Shown in pieces: positions 17,577-24,485 of a stretch of 64,000 nt of DNA. Origin of the DNA: Desulfurococcales archaeon (GTDB lineage: Archaea; Thermoproteota; Thermoprotei_A; Sulfolobales; Desulfurococcaceae); the NCBI GenBank assembly GCA_027022365.1, contig JALVYU010000026.1:558001-622000 (forward strand). Direction: 5' to 3'. The notes below the pieces were generated by a model that was not told where the DNA came from, did not search any database, and saw only the letters and a program-made list of their open reading frames with translations. The position numbers and the translations under genes were made by a program. Within the stretch, counting starts at the first letter, position 1, and every line of letters starts with the position of its first letter.

Positions 17577-18668
17577 TCATTGTTTCTTTAGTAGCGAGTA
17601 AAGATAATCTATCATTTTCAGGCCCGAGCCCGTGAGCGGCAATAATATGGGTTCTTCTACATCACCTTTATCTTCAATGTATTTAAGAATACCAGCTAGT
17701 GATGCGGCGCTTGTCGGTTCAATAATGAACCCCATTCTTATCAGATCCTTTAAAGAAGATATTATTTCATCATTGTCTACTACCACGATATCCCCATACT
17801 TCTTTATGATCTCGGCTATTTCGTGTTTACGTGGTGGATCACGAACCATTATGCCATCGGCAATGCTTGAGTCGCCGCGGCATTGTTTTCCATAGATTAA
17901 TTCATAGATGGGTGCCGATGAAACGCCTTGGATGCCTATAATGCGGGGCATTGTGCCGATAAGCCCTAGATCTACTAGGTCCTTGAATCCCTTATATATG
18001 CCTAGCAGGAGCGAACCGCTTCCGATGGGGACAACCACGGTTCCGTGTTTAAACCCTTCTTCGTATGCTTCATATGCTATAGTTTTATTAGCGTGATAGA
18101 ACAAGGGGTTCCAAGTATGAGCTACGTAGCAGGTAGTCTCATCTATTAGCTCGAGAACCTTTTTGGCCGCATCAGGCCTAGTCGGGGCCTCTATGATTTT
18201 TCCCCCTAGGAGTCTAATGAGGTTCTTCTTACCTTCTGGCGCGTACTGGGGCATAACAATGGCTGCTTGCATGTTGTTTATCCGAGAATAGAGTGCTGTA
18301 GCTATGCCTGTGTTGCCGCTTGTATCTTCCACTACTTTTGAGTATCCCAGTGAGGAAGCATAGGATAGAGTTAGTGATGCCCCCCTATCTTTGAAGCTCC
18401 CACCTGGATTCAGATACTCGAGTTTAAATAGGAAGCTTTTACCCTTAATGCTCCTTTTGATTAGAGGGGTTTCCCCCTCACCGAGATATTTGATATTCTG
18501 TACTGGTAGCATGGATCTATATCTTAGTATTCCGCGGCCTTTAGGCCTCCATTCAATGTCGTAGATCAGGTCTAGAGGGGCGCCGCATTTTGGGCATTTC
18601 CAATAATAGTGTTTGCCTAGCTCTTCTTTAAACCCGCAATTCCTACAATAATATGTCGGGTTCCCCAT
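17577..18668 (-). CDS. thrC: Threonine synthase (PLP-dependent)
   Basis: 363 residues. An N-terminal zinc-ribbon-like YYCRNCGFKEELG...KCPKCGAPL is followed by a fold type II PLP enzyme with GEGETPLIK, the PLP lysine in PGGSFKDRGA, VEDTSGNTGIATALY and the phosphate-binding GSGSLLLG. It converts O-phosphohomoserine to threonine. Members of this family without further evidence can also act on related substrates. It is convergent with nop10. Confidence 0.85.
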   Translation of the reverse strand: MGNPTYYCRNCGFKEELGKHYYWKCPKCGAPLDLIYDIEWRPKGRGILRYRSMLPVQNIKYLGEGETPLIKRSIKGKSFLFKLEYLNPGGSFKDRGASLTLSYASSLGYSKVVEDTSGNTGIATALYSRINNMQAAIVMPQYAPEGKKNLIRLLGGKIIEAPTRPDAAKKVLELIDETTCYVAHTWNPLFYHANKTIAYEAYEEGFKHGTVVVPIGSGSLLLGIYKGFKDLVDLGLIGTMPRIIGIQGVSSAPIYELIYGKQCRGDSSIADGIMVRDPPRKHEIAEIIKKYGDIVVVDNDEIISSLKDLIRMGFIIEPTSAASLAGILKYIEDKGDVEEPILLPLTGSGLKMIDYLYSLLKKQ

Positions 18669-18790
18669 AGAGATTACCTTGAAGAGTCCTGTTATTTAGA
18701 GTTATAAGGACGTAATATTATATTGGCTTATCTCTTCGAAGAGATGATTCTGTTACTAATCATATGTTGTGCGGATTTTTGTGAGGAAGG

Positions 18791-18865
18791 CGCCGCCGCC
18801 GGGATTTGAACCCGGGTCACGGGCTCGACAGGCCCGCATACTAGGCCGGGCTATACTACGGCGGC
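18791..18865 (-). tRNA. tRNA-Asp(GTC)
   Basis: Intron-less, 75 bases on the minus strand. Acceptor GCCGCCG (18859-18865) pairs with CGGCGGC, T-arm CCGGG-TTCAAAT-CCCGG, anticodon loop CTGTCGA giving GTC, discriminator G. CCA is not encoded. A TATA-like AAAAATAAAAACC lies upstream near 18900. Confidence 0.95.
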
Positions 18866-19191
18866 AGTTCCGGTTTCGATAATATTCCCGAGCCGGGGTT
18901 TTTATTTTTCACGGTTAACACATTACGGTTCCCGGTAATGCTATAGGCGAGCTTACCGGGTTTTATATGGTTGTATCGTGTTTTCTATAGTTGTTTTTCT
19001 ATGTATATTGCTGCTGTATATTAGAGACTAGAGAGGAGCCCATAGATGGGTCTCTAAAAGGGTTGCTCAAACGAACTATATCATATATGTAGGGTTACCT
19101 CGTCTGTTTTTAGGTGCTTTGAGGGAGCTTGGTAGAGTATTAAGCATTAATAATATTATGTTGAGAAATCATGTAAAGAGGCGGGTCTACA
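18866..19191. other. Non-coding stretch with a strong hairpin between tRNA-Asp and GDPD
   Basis: No credible gene. It holds the tRNA-Asp promoter region near 18900, a hairpin at 18931-18960 (CCCGGTAA pairing with TTACCGGG) with an adjacent competing inverted repeat, and a second, weaker stem near 19023-19055 (AGAGAC with GTCTCT enclosing CCCAT-AG-ATGGG). Confidence 0.5.
18931..18960. other. Hairpin with competing partner stem
   Basis: Perfect 8-bp arms CCCGGTAA and TTACCGGG around a 14-base loop, followed on the plus strand by TTTTATATGG. The left arm can alternatively pair with CATTACGG at 18921-18928 (one bulge). The shape recalls a terminator with a competing stem, but no transcript is known and on the minus strand the TTTTATAT reads as a TATA box. 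Function unknown. Confidence 0.4.
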
Positions 19192-19866
19192 TTGAAAATT
19201 TATGGACATAGAGCTAACACGGTCAGAATAATAAGATATTATCTGAGAACAGGCGTCAAGGCTTTCGAGGTCGACTTGGCCCTGGACGAGAGTAGTGGAA
19301 GGATTGTTCTTAGGCATGGACCGAGCCCTATCAAGAGGCCGAGTATTCCAGGACGGATCATGGCTTGGATAGACTATCATTTCTTCTACCGTGATCCATT
19401 GATAAGGAAAATTAGTTTTGAAGAAATACTAGATCTAGCGGAAAAACATGATATTGAACTATTGCTAGACATAAAGGATCTAAGGACTGCCGGGAAACTC
19501 GCCGATGTTCTCTCTACCGTTGATCCACGTAGGCTCGGCCTTGCCGTTTCTTCCGAGGATCATAGAGCGGTAAAATATCTGGCTGAAAAGCTAGGCAGAG
19601 TTCTATTGCTGGTAAGCCTCAGTATACGGCCTATAGACGTTGCACGTTTAGTTTCTGATGCATCGGCAAATGGTGTTTCAATAAAATACACGTGGCTCAC
19701 ACCCGAGCTGGTAGCTGAATTAAAGGATAAGGGATACATGATCTATGCTTGGACGATCAATGATCCTAAGGAGCTAGAAGCAATGTATAATCTAGGAGTT
19801 GACGCAGTCATAAGCGATTGCCCTGATAAACTCATAAAGTATTTGTCGAAGCAGAATCGATTATAG
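19192..19866 (+). CDS. Glycerophosphodiester phosphodiesterase family protein
   Basis: 224 residues, TTG start. The GDPD TIM-barrel motifs are seen: GHRA at the N-terminus, FEVDLALDE...VLRHGP (metal and catalytic residues), LLLDIKD, and the C-terminal YAWTINDPKELEAMYNLGVDAVISDCPD. It is expected to hydrolyse glycerophosphodiesters to glycerol phosphate and alcohol; in an archaeon the natural substrate may be a lipid-derived phosphodiester. No signal peptide, so cytoplasmic. Confidence 0.88.
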   Translation: MKIYGHRANTVRIIRYYLRTGVKAFEVDLALDESSGRIVLRHGPSPIKRPSIPGRIMAWIDYHFFYRDPLIRKISFEEILDLAEKHDIELLLDIKDLRTAGKLADVLSTVDPRRLGLAVSSEDHRAVKYLAEKLGRVLLLVSLSIRPIDVARLVSDASANGVSIKYTWLTPELVAELKDKGYMIYAWTINDPKELEAMYNLGVDAVISDCPDKLIKYLSKQNRL

Positions 19867-19920
19867 TGGGAGGTCTGAAGCCGTGAATAGGCTTGGCGGC
19901 AGAAACGATTAGAACAAACC

Positions 19921-20082
19921 CTACTTTACCTTGAAGCTTCTCTTAGGCCTGAGATTCTTGCTCTTACACCGCCTACATTTTGTAGCGTTAGGCGGATTTA
20001 TCGCTCCACACTTCCTACAGATCTTTTTATTCATTACCCTGTTGTATACTATTCTTAGTTTAACCGGATCAGTAATCGGCAT
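19921..20082 (-). CDS. rpl40e: 50S ribosomal protein L40e
   Basis: A 53-residue protein too short for many ORF filters. It starts [20 protein letters not shown] and continues [20 protein letters not shown], the four-cysteine zinc ribbon typical of L40e, then a basic [14 protein letters not shown] tail. A GGTGTGGAGTT element precedes the ATG at 20082. A longer open frame on the opposite strand here is only its shadow. Confidence 0.93.
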   Translation of the reverse strand: MPITDPVKLRIVYNRVMNKKICRKCGAINPPNATKCRRCKSKNLRPKRSFKVK

Positions 20083-20215
20083 AACTCCACACCAGCCCCC
20101 TACTCAACTCTTACCTAGAACAATGGAGAACAACGCCTAAATAAATATGTTTTCTTAAAACCAGGGAAAACCAATATAAGACACATACATGGTAGATATC
20201 GACCTGGAAGGGCCC

Positions 20216-20273
20216 GGACTGCGAGCGGAAAGCGATGAAGAACCTAGGCCACGAAAGCCCGGCGCAGTCTACA
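20216..20273 (+). ncRNA. Candidate H/ACA guide RNA directly upstream of tRNA-His
   Basis: GGACTGCG (20216-20223) pairs with CGCAGTCT (20263-20270, one G-U), and ACA follows at once (20271-20273), as in an archaeal H/ACA sRNA lower stem with its ACA box. The inner part has a kink-turn-like GCGATGA and CACGAAAG, but I could not settle an upper stem or pseudouridylation pocket. A TATA-like AATATAAG at 20173-20180 would start transcription near 20200-20205. It ends five bases before the G-1 of tRNA-His, so both may come from one precursor. Tentative. Confidence 0.35.
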
Positions 20274-20278
20274 AAGGT

Positions 20279-20380
20279 GGCCCGGGTAGCTCAGCCTGGT
20301 TAGAGCGCCGGGCTGTGGCCTCCGATGAAAACGAGGAGGCGGAAACCCGGAGGTCCCGGGTTCAAATCCCGGCCCGGGCC
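20279..20380 (+). tRNA. tRNA-His(GTG) with a 26-base intron and encoded G-1
   Basis: Acceptor GCCCGGG (20280-20286) pairs with CCCGGGC (20373-20379); the extra G at 20279 can pair with discriminator C at 20380, as required for histidine tRNA. The anticodon stem CCGGG/CCCGG carries anticodon GTG at 20315-20317, and T-arm CCGGG-TTCAAAT-CCCGG is clear. The intron 20319-20344 lies at position 37/38 and has its own CCTCC/GGAGG pairing. CCA is not encoded. Confidence 0.95.
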
Positions 20381-20493
20381 CTTATTTTCTCACTAAGCCT
20401 ATCTATTTAGAATATACCGCCAGCAATACACACCTGGTATATAATTTCTTTTTTCTTATTCACTCTTCCAAGCTCTCAGAAATTTTGAATTCA

Positions 20494-20518
20494 TTTTCAA
20501 ATTTTCTTTCTTTGTTTC
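20494..20518 (-). repeat. Degenerate terminal CRISPR repeat
   Basis: TTTTCAAATTTTCTTTC followed by TTTGTTTC matches the array repeat at about 19 of 24 positions with one inserted base. It lies 40 bases before the first intact repeat (20559), exactly a spacer length in this array. It is therefore best read as the decayed oldest repeat at the end far from the leader, with 20519-20558 as the oldest spacer. Confidence 0.6.
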
Positions 20519-20558
20519 CAAGATACAACATTATTAAGTGAGGGATCTACACGTTCCT

Positions 20559-21640
20559 CTTTCAATTTTTGTTTATTGTTTCTCTCGCCTACTATCGGCT
20601 CACGAGCGACGATGTATTGTTGGAGATGATGCTTTCAATTTTTGTTTATTGTTTCAGCCTAGTTCTTGATAGGCTCAAGGATGATACTATTTCTTTCAAT
20701 TTTTGTTTATTGTTTCCGCAAGGTATGTTTGCTGACGCATGTTCTGAGAGGAACCGATATCTTTCAATTTTTGTTTATTGTTTCACAATACCAGTACATA
20801 CTACCATACATTAGACTGCTAACTTTCAATTTTTGTTTATTGTTTCTTTCCTGTAGTGCTTCAGGGCTTGTACTATGATGTATGCGCTTTCAATTTTTGT
20901 TTATTGTTTCGGGTGAGGAACGGTAGCGGGGAGATCGTGGCGGAGTCTACTCTTTCAATTTTTGTTTATTGTTTCACAATCCATGATCATCCGGAGATCA
21001 GGATCTATTATGCTTTCAATTTTTGTTTATTGTTTCACCCCTACGACCTAGCCGACGCAATGAGTAGAGCATACAATACTTTCAATTTTTGTTTATTGTT
21101 TCAAGGCGATCAAGAAGAAACCCACCGATAAGGTGGAGAGCACCGCTTTCAATTTTTGTTTATTGTTTCGGATGAGGGGAGCCGGCCCCTGGTTGTTGAT
21201 GATAATGGTAATACTTTCAATTTTTGTTTATTGTTTCTTGCCGAAGGAGTGATGTTACCAATAGAACGGCTAATGACGGGCTTTCAATTTTTGTTTATTG
21301 TTTCGAACTGTACTGAGCGCGTATGTATTATGTATCTTGGCTCCAGCACTTTCAATTTTTGTTTATTGTTTCGATCGGCGGATTCGTCAGCGACATAATA
21401 CACGCAACCGGTAACTCTTTCAATTTTTGTTTATTGTTTCGGTATCGTGATGACTAGGCTTGAGCCTTTACGCCATACACGTGCTCTTTCAATTTTTGTT
21501 TATTGTTTCATACTAAAACACCACGAGGATGTGTTACAACATACTATGAGCTTTCAATTTTTGTTTATTGTTTCTTCCTCCAGAGGAGCCTGAGCCTATA
21601 CTTACCAGGAAGTGGGCTTTCAATTTTTGTTTATTGTTTC
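20559..21640 (-). CRISPR. CRISPR array: 17 identical 24-base repeats, 16 spacers
   Basis: The plus-strand repeat starts CTTTCAATTT and ends TTTATTGTTTC (24 bases). Repeats begin at 20559, 20632, 20693, 20761, 20823, 20887, 20952, 21013, 21079, 21146, 21214, 21281, 21349, 21417, 21486, 21551 and 21617. All copies look identical. Spacers are 37-45 bases, except the 49-base one nearest the left end. The reverse complement ends in ATTGAAAG, the 8-base crRNA handle of crenarchaeal type I-A/III-type repeats, so transcription is inferred on the minus strand with the leader at the right. No cas gene is present in the window, so Cas proteins must act in trans. Confidence 0.98.
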
Positions 21641-21758
21641 TGTTCTTGTTTGTTTCTTTGGTTGTTTATATGTTTGTTATTGTTTTTAGTTTTGTTGTTT
21701 GTTTTCCTGTTTTCTCCTTGGGGCTGATGGGGATCTCGGGTAGAAAAGCTTAAATAAG
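21641..21758 (-). promoter_or_regulatory. CRISPR leader and its promoter
   Basis: Next to the last repeat (21617-21640) lies about 85 bases that on the minus strand are almost free of T and G (A/C-rich), a typical archaeal leader. A TATA-like CTTATTTAAG lies at 21749-21758 (minus strand), which would place the transcript start near 21725. New spacers are expected to enter at this end. Confidence 0.7.
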
Positions 21759-22155
21759 CGCCTAATGGTGCTCCCGGGAACTATAGGGAAAACTGCCCGG
21801 GAACTGTATAGATCACATTAACACTTCTATAACAAGCACAACAAAATCTAATGATCTACAACCAGAAACGAACAGATGGAGAAGACACGGTTTCCCGGGA
21901 GAGATCGGGATGTTTCACAATAGTGTTTTATCTTTGTATGCAGGTATTACTTGTTTTTTCAAATGTTTTTGTGAGGATGCCGGCTAGGAATTGGCTTGGA
22001 TTAAGTATTTTTGTTTGTGGTTTTTGTTTTGGTTTTTTCTTTTCTAGGATGGATGTTGGAAAAAATAAAGCTCTAATTATGTTTGTGAGTGATCGTATTC
22101 TTTTGTGGTGCTAATTGAGATTGGGACAAATTACTGCGTGTTTATTCTTGTTGGG
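21759..22155. other. Non-coding region upstream of CRISPR leader with repeated CCCGGGA motif
   Basis: No credible gene. The element CCCGGGAACT occurs at 21773-21782 and 21796-21805, each followed by TATAG or GTATAG, and CCCGGGA again at 21894-21900. From about 21920 to 22055 the plus strand is T/G-rich in the same style as the leader, with a weak repeat-like match at 22007-22024. It may be a relic of older array or leader sequence. Confidence 0.45.
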
Positions 22156-22431
22156 TTAGGTTTTTTGTTCGAGGTTTTTTATCTTTTTTATCTCGTTGCT
22201 TATTTTCTTGATGAGTAGCTCTATTACCTCTATTCTTTCCCTGATATATTTTATTGCTTCATCCAGCGTTACCTCGATGAGCATGTTGCCTATCGTGCGG
22301 TATATTTTTCTGTTTTTGTTCTTTTTCAAAAGATCTTCGGCGATTAGTAGTTCTTGTTTTTCGTTATTTAGTTCTATCAGTTGTTTCTTTAGTTGTTGGA
22401 GCTCGTAGTATTTTGTCAGTGTGTCTTTCAT
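22156..22431 (-). CDS. Prefoldin beta-subunit-like protein (short)
   Basis: 91 residues of coiled coil with a central KIYRTIGNMLIEVTLDEAIKY, matching the beta-hairpin block of prefoldin beta (kxVGxxLixV), flanked by N- and C-terminal helices. Prefoldin beta is usually about 115-125 residues, so this one has short coils. It follows the alpha-subunit gene by seven bases on the same strand. It should assemble with it into a prefoldin-type chaperone, or be a paralogue of the main beta subunit. Confidence 0.75.
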   Translation of the reverse strand: MKDTLTKYYELQQLKKQLIELNNEKQELLIAEDLLKKNKNRKIYRTIGNMLIEVTLDEAIKYIRERIEVIELLIKKISNEIKKIKNLEQKT

Positions 22432-22438
22432 TTCTGGT

Positions 22439-22879
22439 TCACTGCTCAGCTTTCCTTGAGAGCTTCTCGACTTGGGGAAGGATTTCGTTTATCTTTCTAT
22501 TGATCTCCTCGAGCTTTCTCAGGAGGTCAAGCCTTATGTTCTCGAGTATCTTGATCCTTTCCTCGAGCATCTGCTTTGCTTCGCTGATCGATGCTTCGAT
22601 ACTTATTCTTCCACCGACACCCATTATGATGTTCTCTATTTTCTCTATCCTTGCTCTTATGTAGTTGCCAGCGCCTATAGGTACAAGCACTGTTTTTCCT
22701 TCGCCATGCTTTTCTAAGTACTCGAGCGTCTCGATGGCTGTCGCTAAATCCTGGATAGTGGCCGTTATTACATCTATTTGGTTCCTAATATACTCGGCCT
22801 GCCCGATTAGACTGCGTAATTCGTCCTGAAGCTCGACCAGTTTCTTATGATCAAGAACTGTTTTCTCGGTTCCACTCAT
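22439..22879 (-). CDS. pfdA: Prefoldin alpha subunit
   Basis: 146 residues: N-terminal coil, the alpha-type double hairpin with TVLVPIGAGNYIRARI and IIMGVGGRISIEASISEAKQMLEER, and a C-terminal coil. Prefoldin captures unfolded proteins and delivers them to the thermosome. GGTGATATAA precedes the ATG, and a TATA box (TTTTTATAAGCG, minus strand near 22915) marks the promoter for the alpha-beta pair. Confidence 0.93.
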   Translation of the reverse strand: MSGTEKTVLDHKKLVELQDELRSLIGQAEYIRNQIDVITATIQDLATAIETLEYLEKHGEGKTVLVPIGAGNYIRARIEKIENIIMGVGGRISIEASISEAKQMLEERIKILENIRLDLLRKLEEINRKINEILPQVEKLSRKAEQ

Positions 22880-23265
22880 TTATATCACCGGAAAAACACT
22901 ATATATGATCGCTTATAAAAATTTTTGATTATTATATTCTTTTACATTATCATATATGAGAATAACATATTCATTAAATATATACTGAATTATGTAAACT
23001 TTGTATTAAAATTAATTCGTGTTATGACAATATCGATTAGTTCTATCTAAAGGTTACTCTATTACATTGTAGAATACGCCTGTAATAGATCATATACAAC
23101 TAGGGCACCAGTGCTGTTTCCAGCGTATTTGACTGTTAGGGAATACATTCGGGCGATGATAGACTTCATTATGAAAGTTTTTTCTATAAATTGTTTGCTC
23201 ACAACTTGTTAGCACTTCTCGTTAATTATCCTTATTTTTACCTTATCGGCCGATAATAGTGTGGG
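22880..23265. other. AT-rich divergent intergenic region
   Basis: No gene seen. It contains the prefoldin promoter at its left end and, at its right end, a promoter-like TTATTTTTA followed by a 14-bp perfect palindrome (23243-23256). The middle is AT-rich without clear structure. Confidence 0.5.
23243..23256. promoter_or_regulatory. Palindromic operator candidate before the secreted-protein gene
   Basis: TTATCGGCCGATAA is a perfect 14-bp palindrome ten bases before ATG 23266 and just downstream of a TATA-like CTTATTTTTA (23231-23240). This is where an archaeal repressor would block transcription initiation. The binding protein is unknown. Confidence 0.5.
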
Positions 23266-24108
23266 ATGAATGAACTGGTGTCCGGTATGAGTGGATCGAG
23301 TAGGGGATTGGCGGCGGTATTGATCATAGCTGTGATTGTGGCCTTGTTTCCCATAATAATGGGGGCGATCGATAACGCGCTATATGGAGCGGAATCAAGG
23401 ACATCAACAGTGACTGTGTCTCAGTCGCCCGGTGTACAGATCCTTGTGCCGCAGCTAGTGTCTCAGCAGGGTGCAGATAGACTTGTCGTGGAGCCCGGCA
23501 AAGCGGTAGTTCCGGCTGGTGAAACCATCGATGTGAAAATCTACGTGTATTTCAAGCACTCTCAGCCGTGCCCGTATTCTGACTGGCATGTAGAATACAG
23601 TGTTTCTGGGGGGATAGAGGTCGTGAGCGATGATGGTGGTAAGCTAGTTGATCCTAAGACGTATGAGAGAACACTAACAATAAAGGTTGTCTCGCCGGGA
23701 ACGCTAACCGTCACCTACTACTATGGTACCGGGTGCCCGGAGGGCACCATGGAGAGAGTCGTGGCGGAGTTCTACACTTCTGCGGAGCAAGCAGGCAACG
23801 TCTCCACGACTACAACGACCTCTACAACACAGACATCCTCGGTAGAAGAAACGTATGTGAATATTACGGGGAGAGTTGTTGCGGTCAATGCTGAGGCACG
23901 CTACATTGTAGTGGATAATAAGACTATATACTTCAGGGGGACATGGCTCGATGTCCATACAAATAAAACACTTACAGATGCGGAAGCAGTCGGGCTCATC
24001 AGGCCCGGAGACACGATCATAGCTGTCTGTAAGGTTACAGGCTCCGGTAGGCTCATGGCGGAGAAAATAATTGTTAATGGTACCCTTGTGCTCGAGAGGA
24101 GCGAATAA
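23266..24108 (+). CDS. Secreted or membrane-anchored protein with Thr-rich linker
   Basis: 280 residues. One N-terminal hydrophobic helix (GLAAVLIIAVIVALFPIIMGAI) may be a signal anchor of the pilin-like or simple type. Then comes a beta-rich domain (about 50-190) with two cysteine pairs (QPCPYSDW; TGCPEGT), a Thr/Ser linker (STTTTTSTTQTSSVEE) and a small OB-like C-terminal domain (VNITGRVVAVNAEARYIVVDNKTIYF). No family recognised. A second in-frame ATG at 23287 with GGTG before it is also possible. It forms a pair with the small membrane protein downstream. Confidence 0.75.
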   Translation: MNELVSGMSGSSRGLAAVLIIAVIVALFPIIMGAIDNALYGAESRTSTVTVSQSPGVQILVPQLVSQQGADRLVVEPGKAVVPAGETIDVKIYVYFKHSQPCPYSDWHVEYSVSGGIEVVSDDGGKLVDPKTYERTLTIKVVSPGTLTVTYYYGTGCPEGTMERVVAEFYTSAEQAGNVSTTTTTSTTQTSSVEETYVNITGRVVAVNAEARYIVVDNKTIYFRGTWLDVHTNKTLTDAEAVGLIRPGDTIIAVCKVTGSGRLMAEKIIVNGTLVLERSE

Positions 24109-24130
24109 GTCGTGGGAGGTGTTGTGGGCG

Positions 24131-24379
24131 GTGAACATATACGGCTTAAGGAGAATCGTGTCTATATGCTTGCTAATCTCAGCCATACTGGTGTTTGTAT
24201 CGGGCATAGTACTGTATCTGAGAACAACCCATGTATTGTATCGTGTGGTGATATGGATACCGGCTTGGATCATAGACGATATACACGTGTATGCGGGTTT
24301 CGTGGTGTCCGGACTGGCGATAATACATGTGTACCTAAACTGGAACGCGCTGAAGAATTATTTCAAGCGCAGGAAATAG
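24131..24379 (+). CDS. Small two-helix membrane protein, DUF4405/cytochrome-b-like
   Basis: 82 residues from GTG 24131, with GGGAGGT about 11 bases upstream; a longer frame from 24071 would overlap the preceding gene. Two or three hydrophobic helices are seen, with histidines in DDIHVYAGF and AIIHVYLNW spaced as in b-type haem-binding DUF4405 proteins. It could carry haem and work with the preceding extracellular protein; this is inference. Confidence 0.65.
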   Translation: MNIYGLRRIVSICLLISAILVFVSGIVLYLRTTHVLYRVVIWIPAWIIDDIHVYAGFVVSGLAIIHVYLNWNALKNYFKRRK

Positions 24380-24485
24380 TTGTTTTTATCCCCGTATCTT
24401 TTTAATAGTCTTTTCCACATGTAATAGTTCTCCGACGACCAACGTGTAGCTGTTGATACCTAGTAGTGTATCATAGGAGATCAGT

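Noticed and set aside
19931-20140. 69-codon open frame on the plus strand
   Set aside because: It is the opposite-strand shadow of the L40e gene.
20231-20243. GCGATGAAG as a C box of a C/D sRNA upstream of tRNA-His
   Set aside because: No D box (CTGA) at the right distance; the H/ACA reading fits better.
20189-20410. 73-codon open frame starting near 20189
   Set aside because: It runs across the candidate guide RNA and the whole tRNA-His gene.
20569-21753. Several open frames of 60-90 codons along the CRISPR array, all containing a repeated NFCLLF or SIFVYCF pattern
   Set aside because: They are translations of the CRISPR repeat and spacers, not genes; the pattern recurs at the repeat period.
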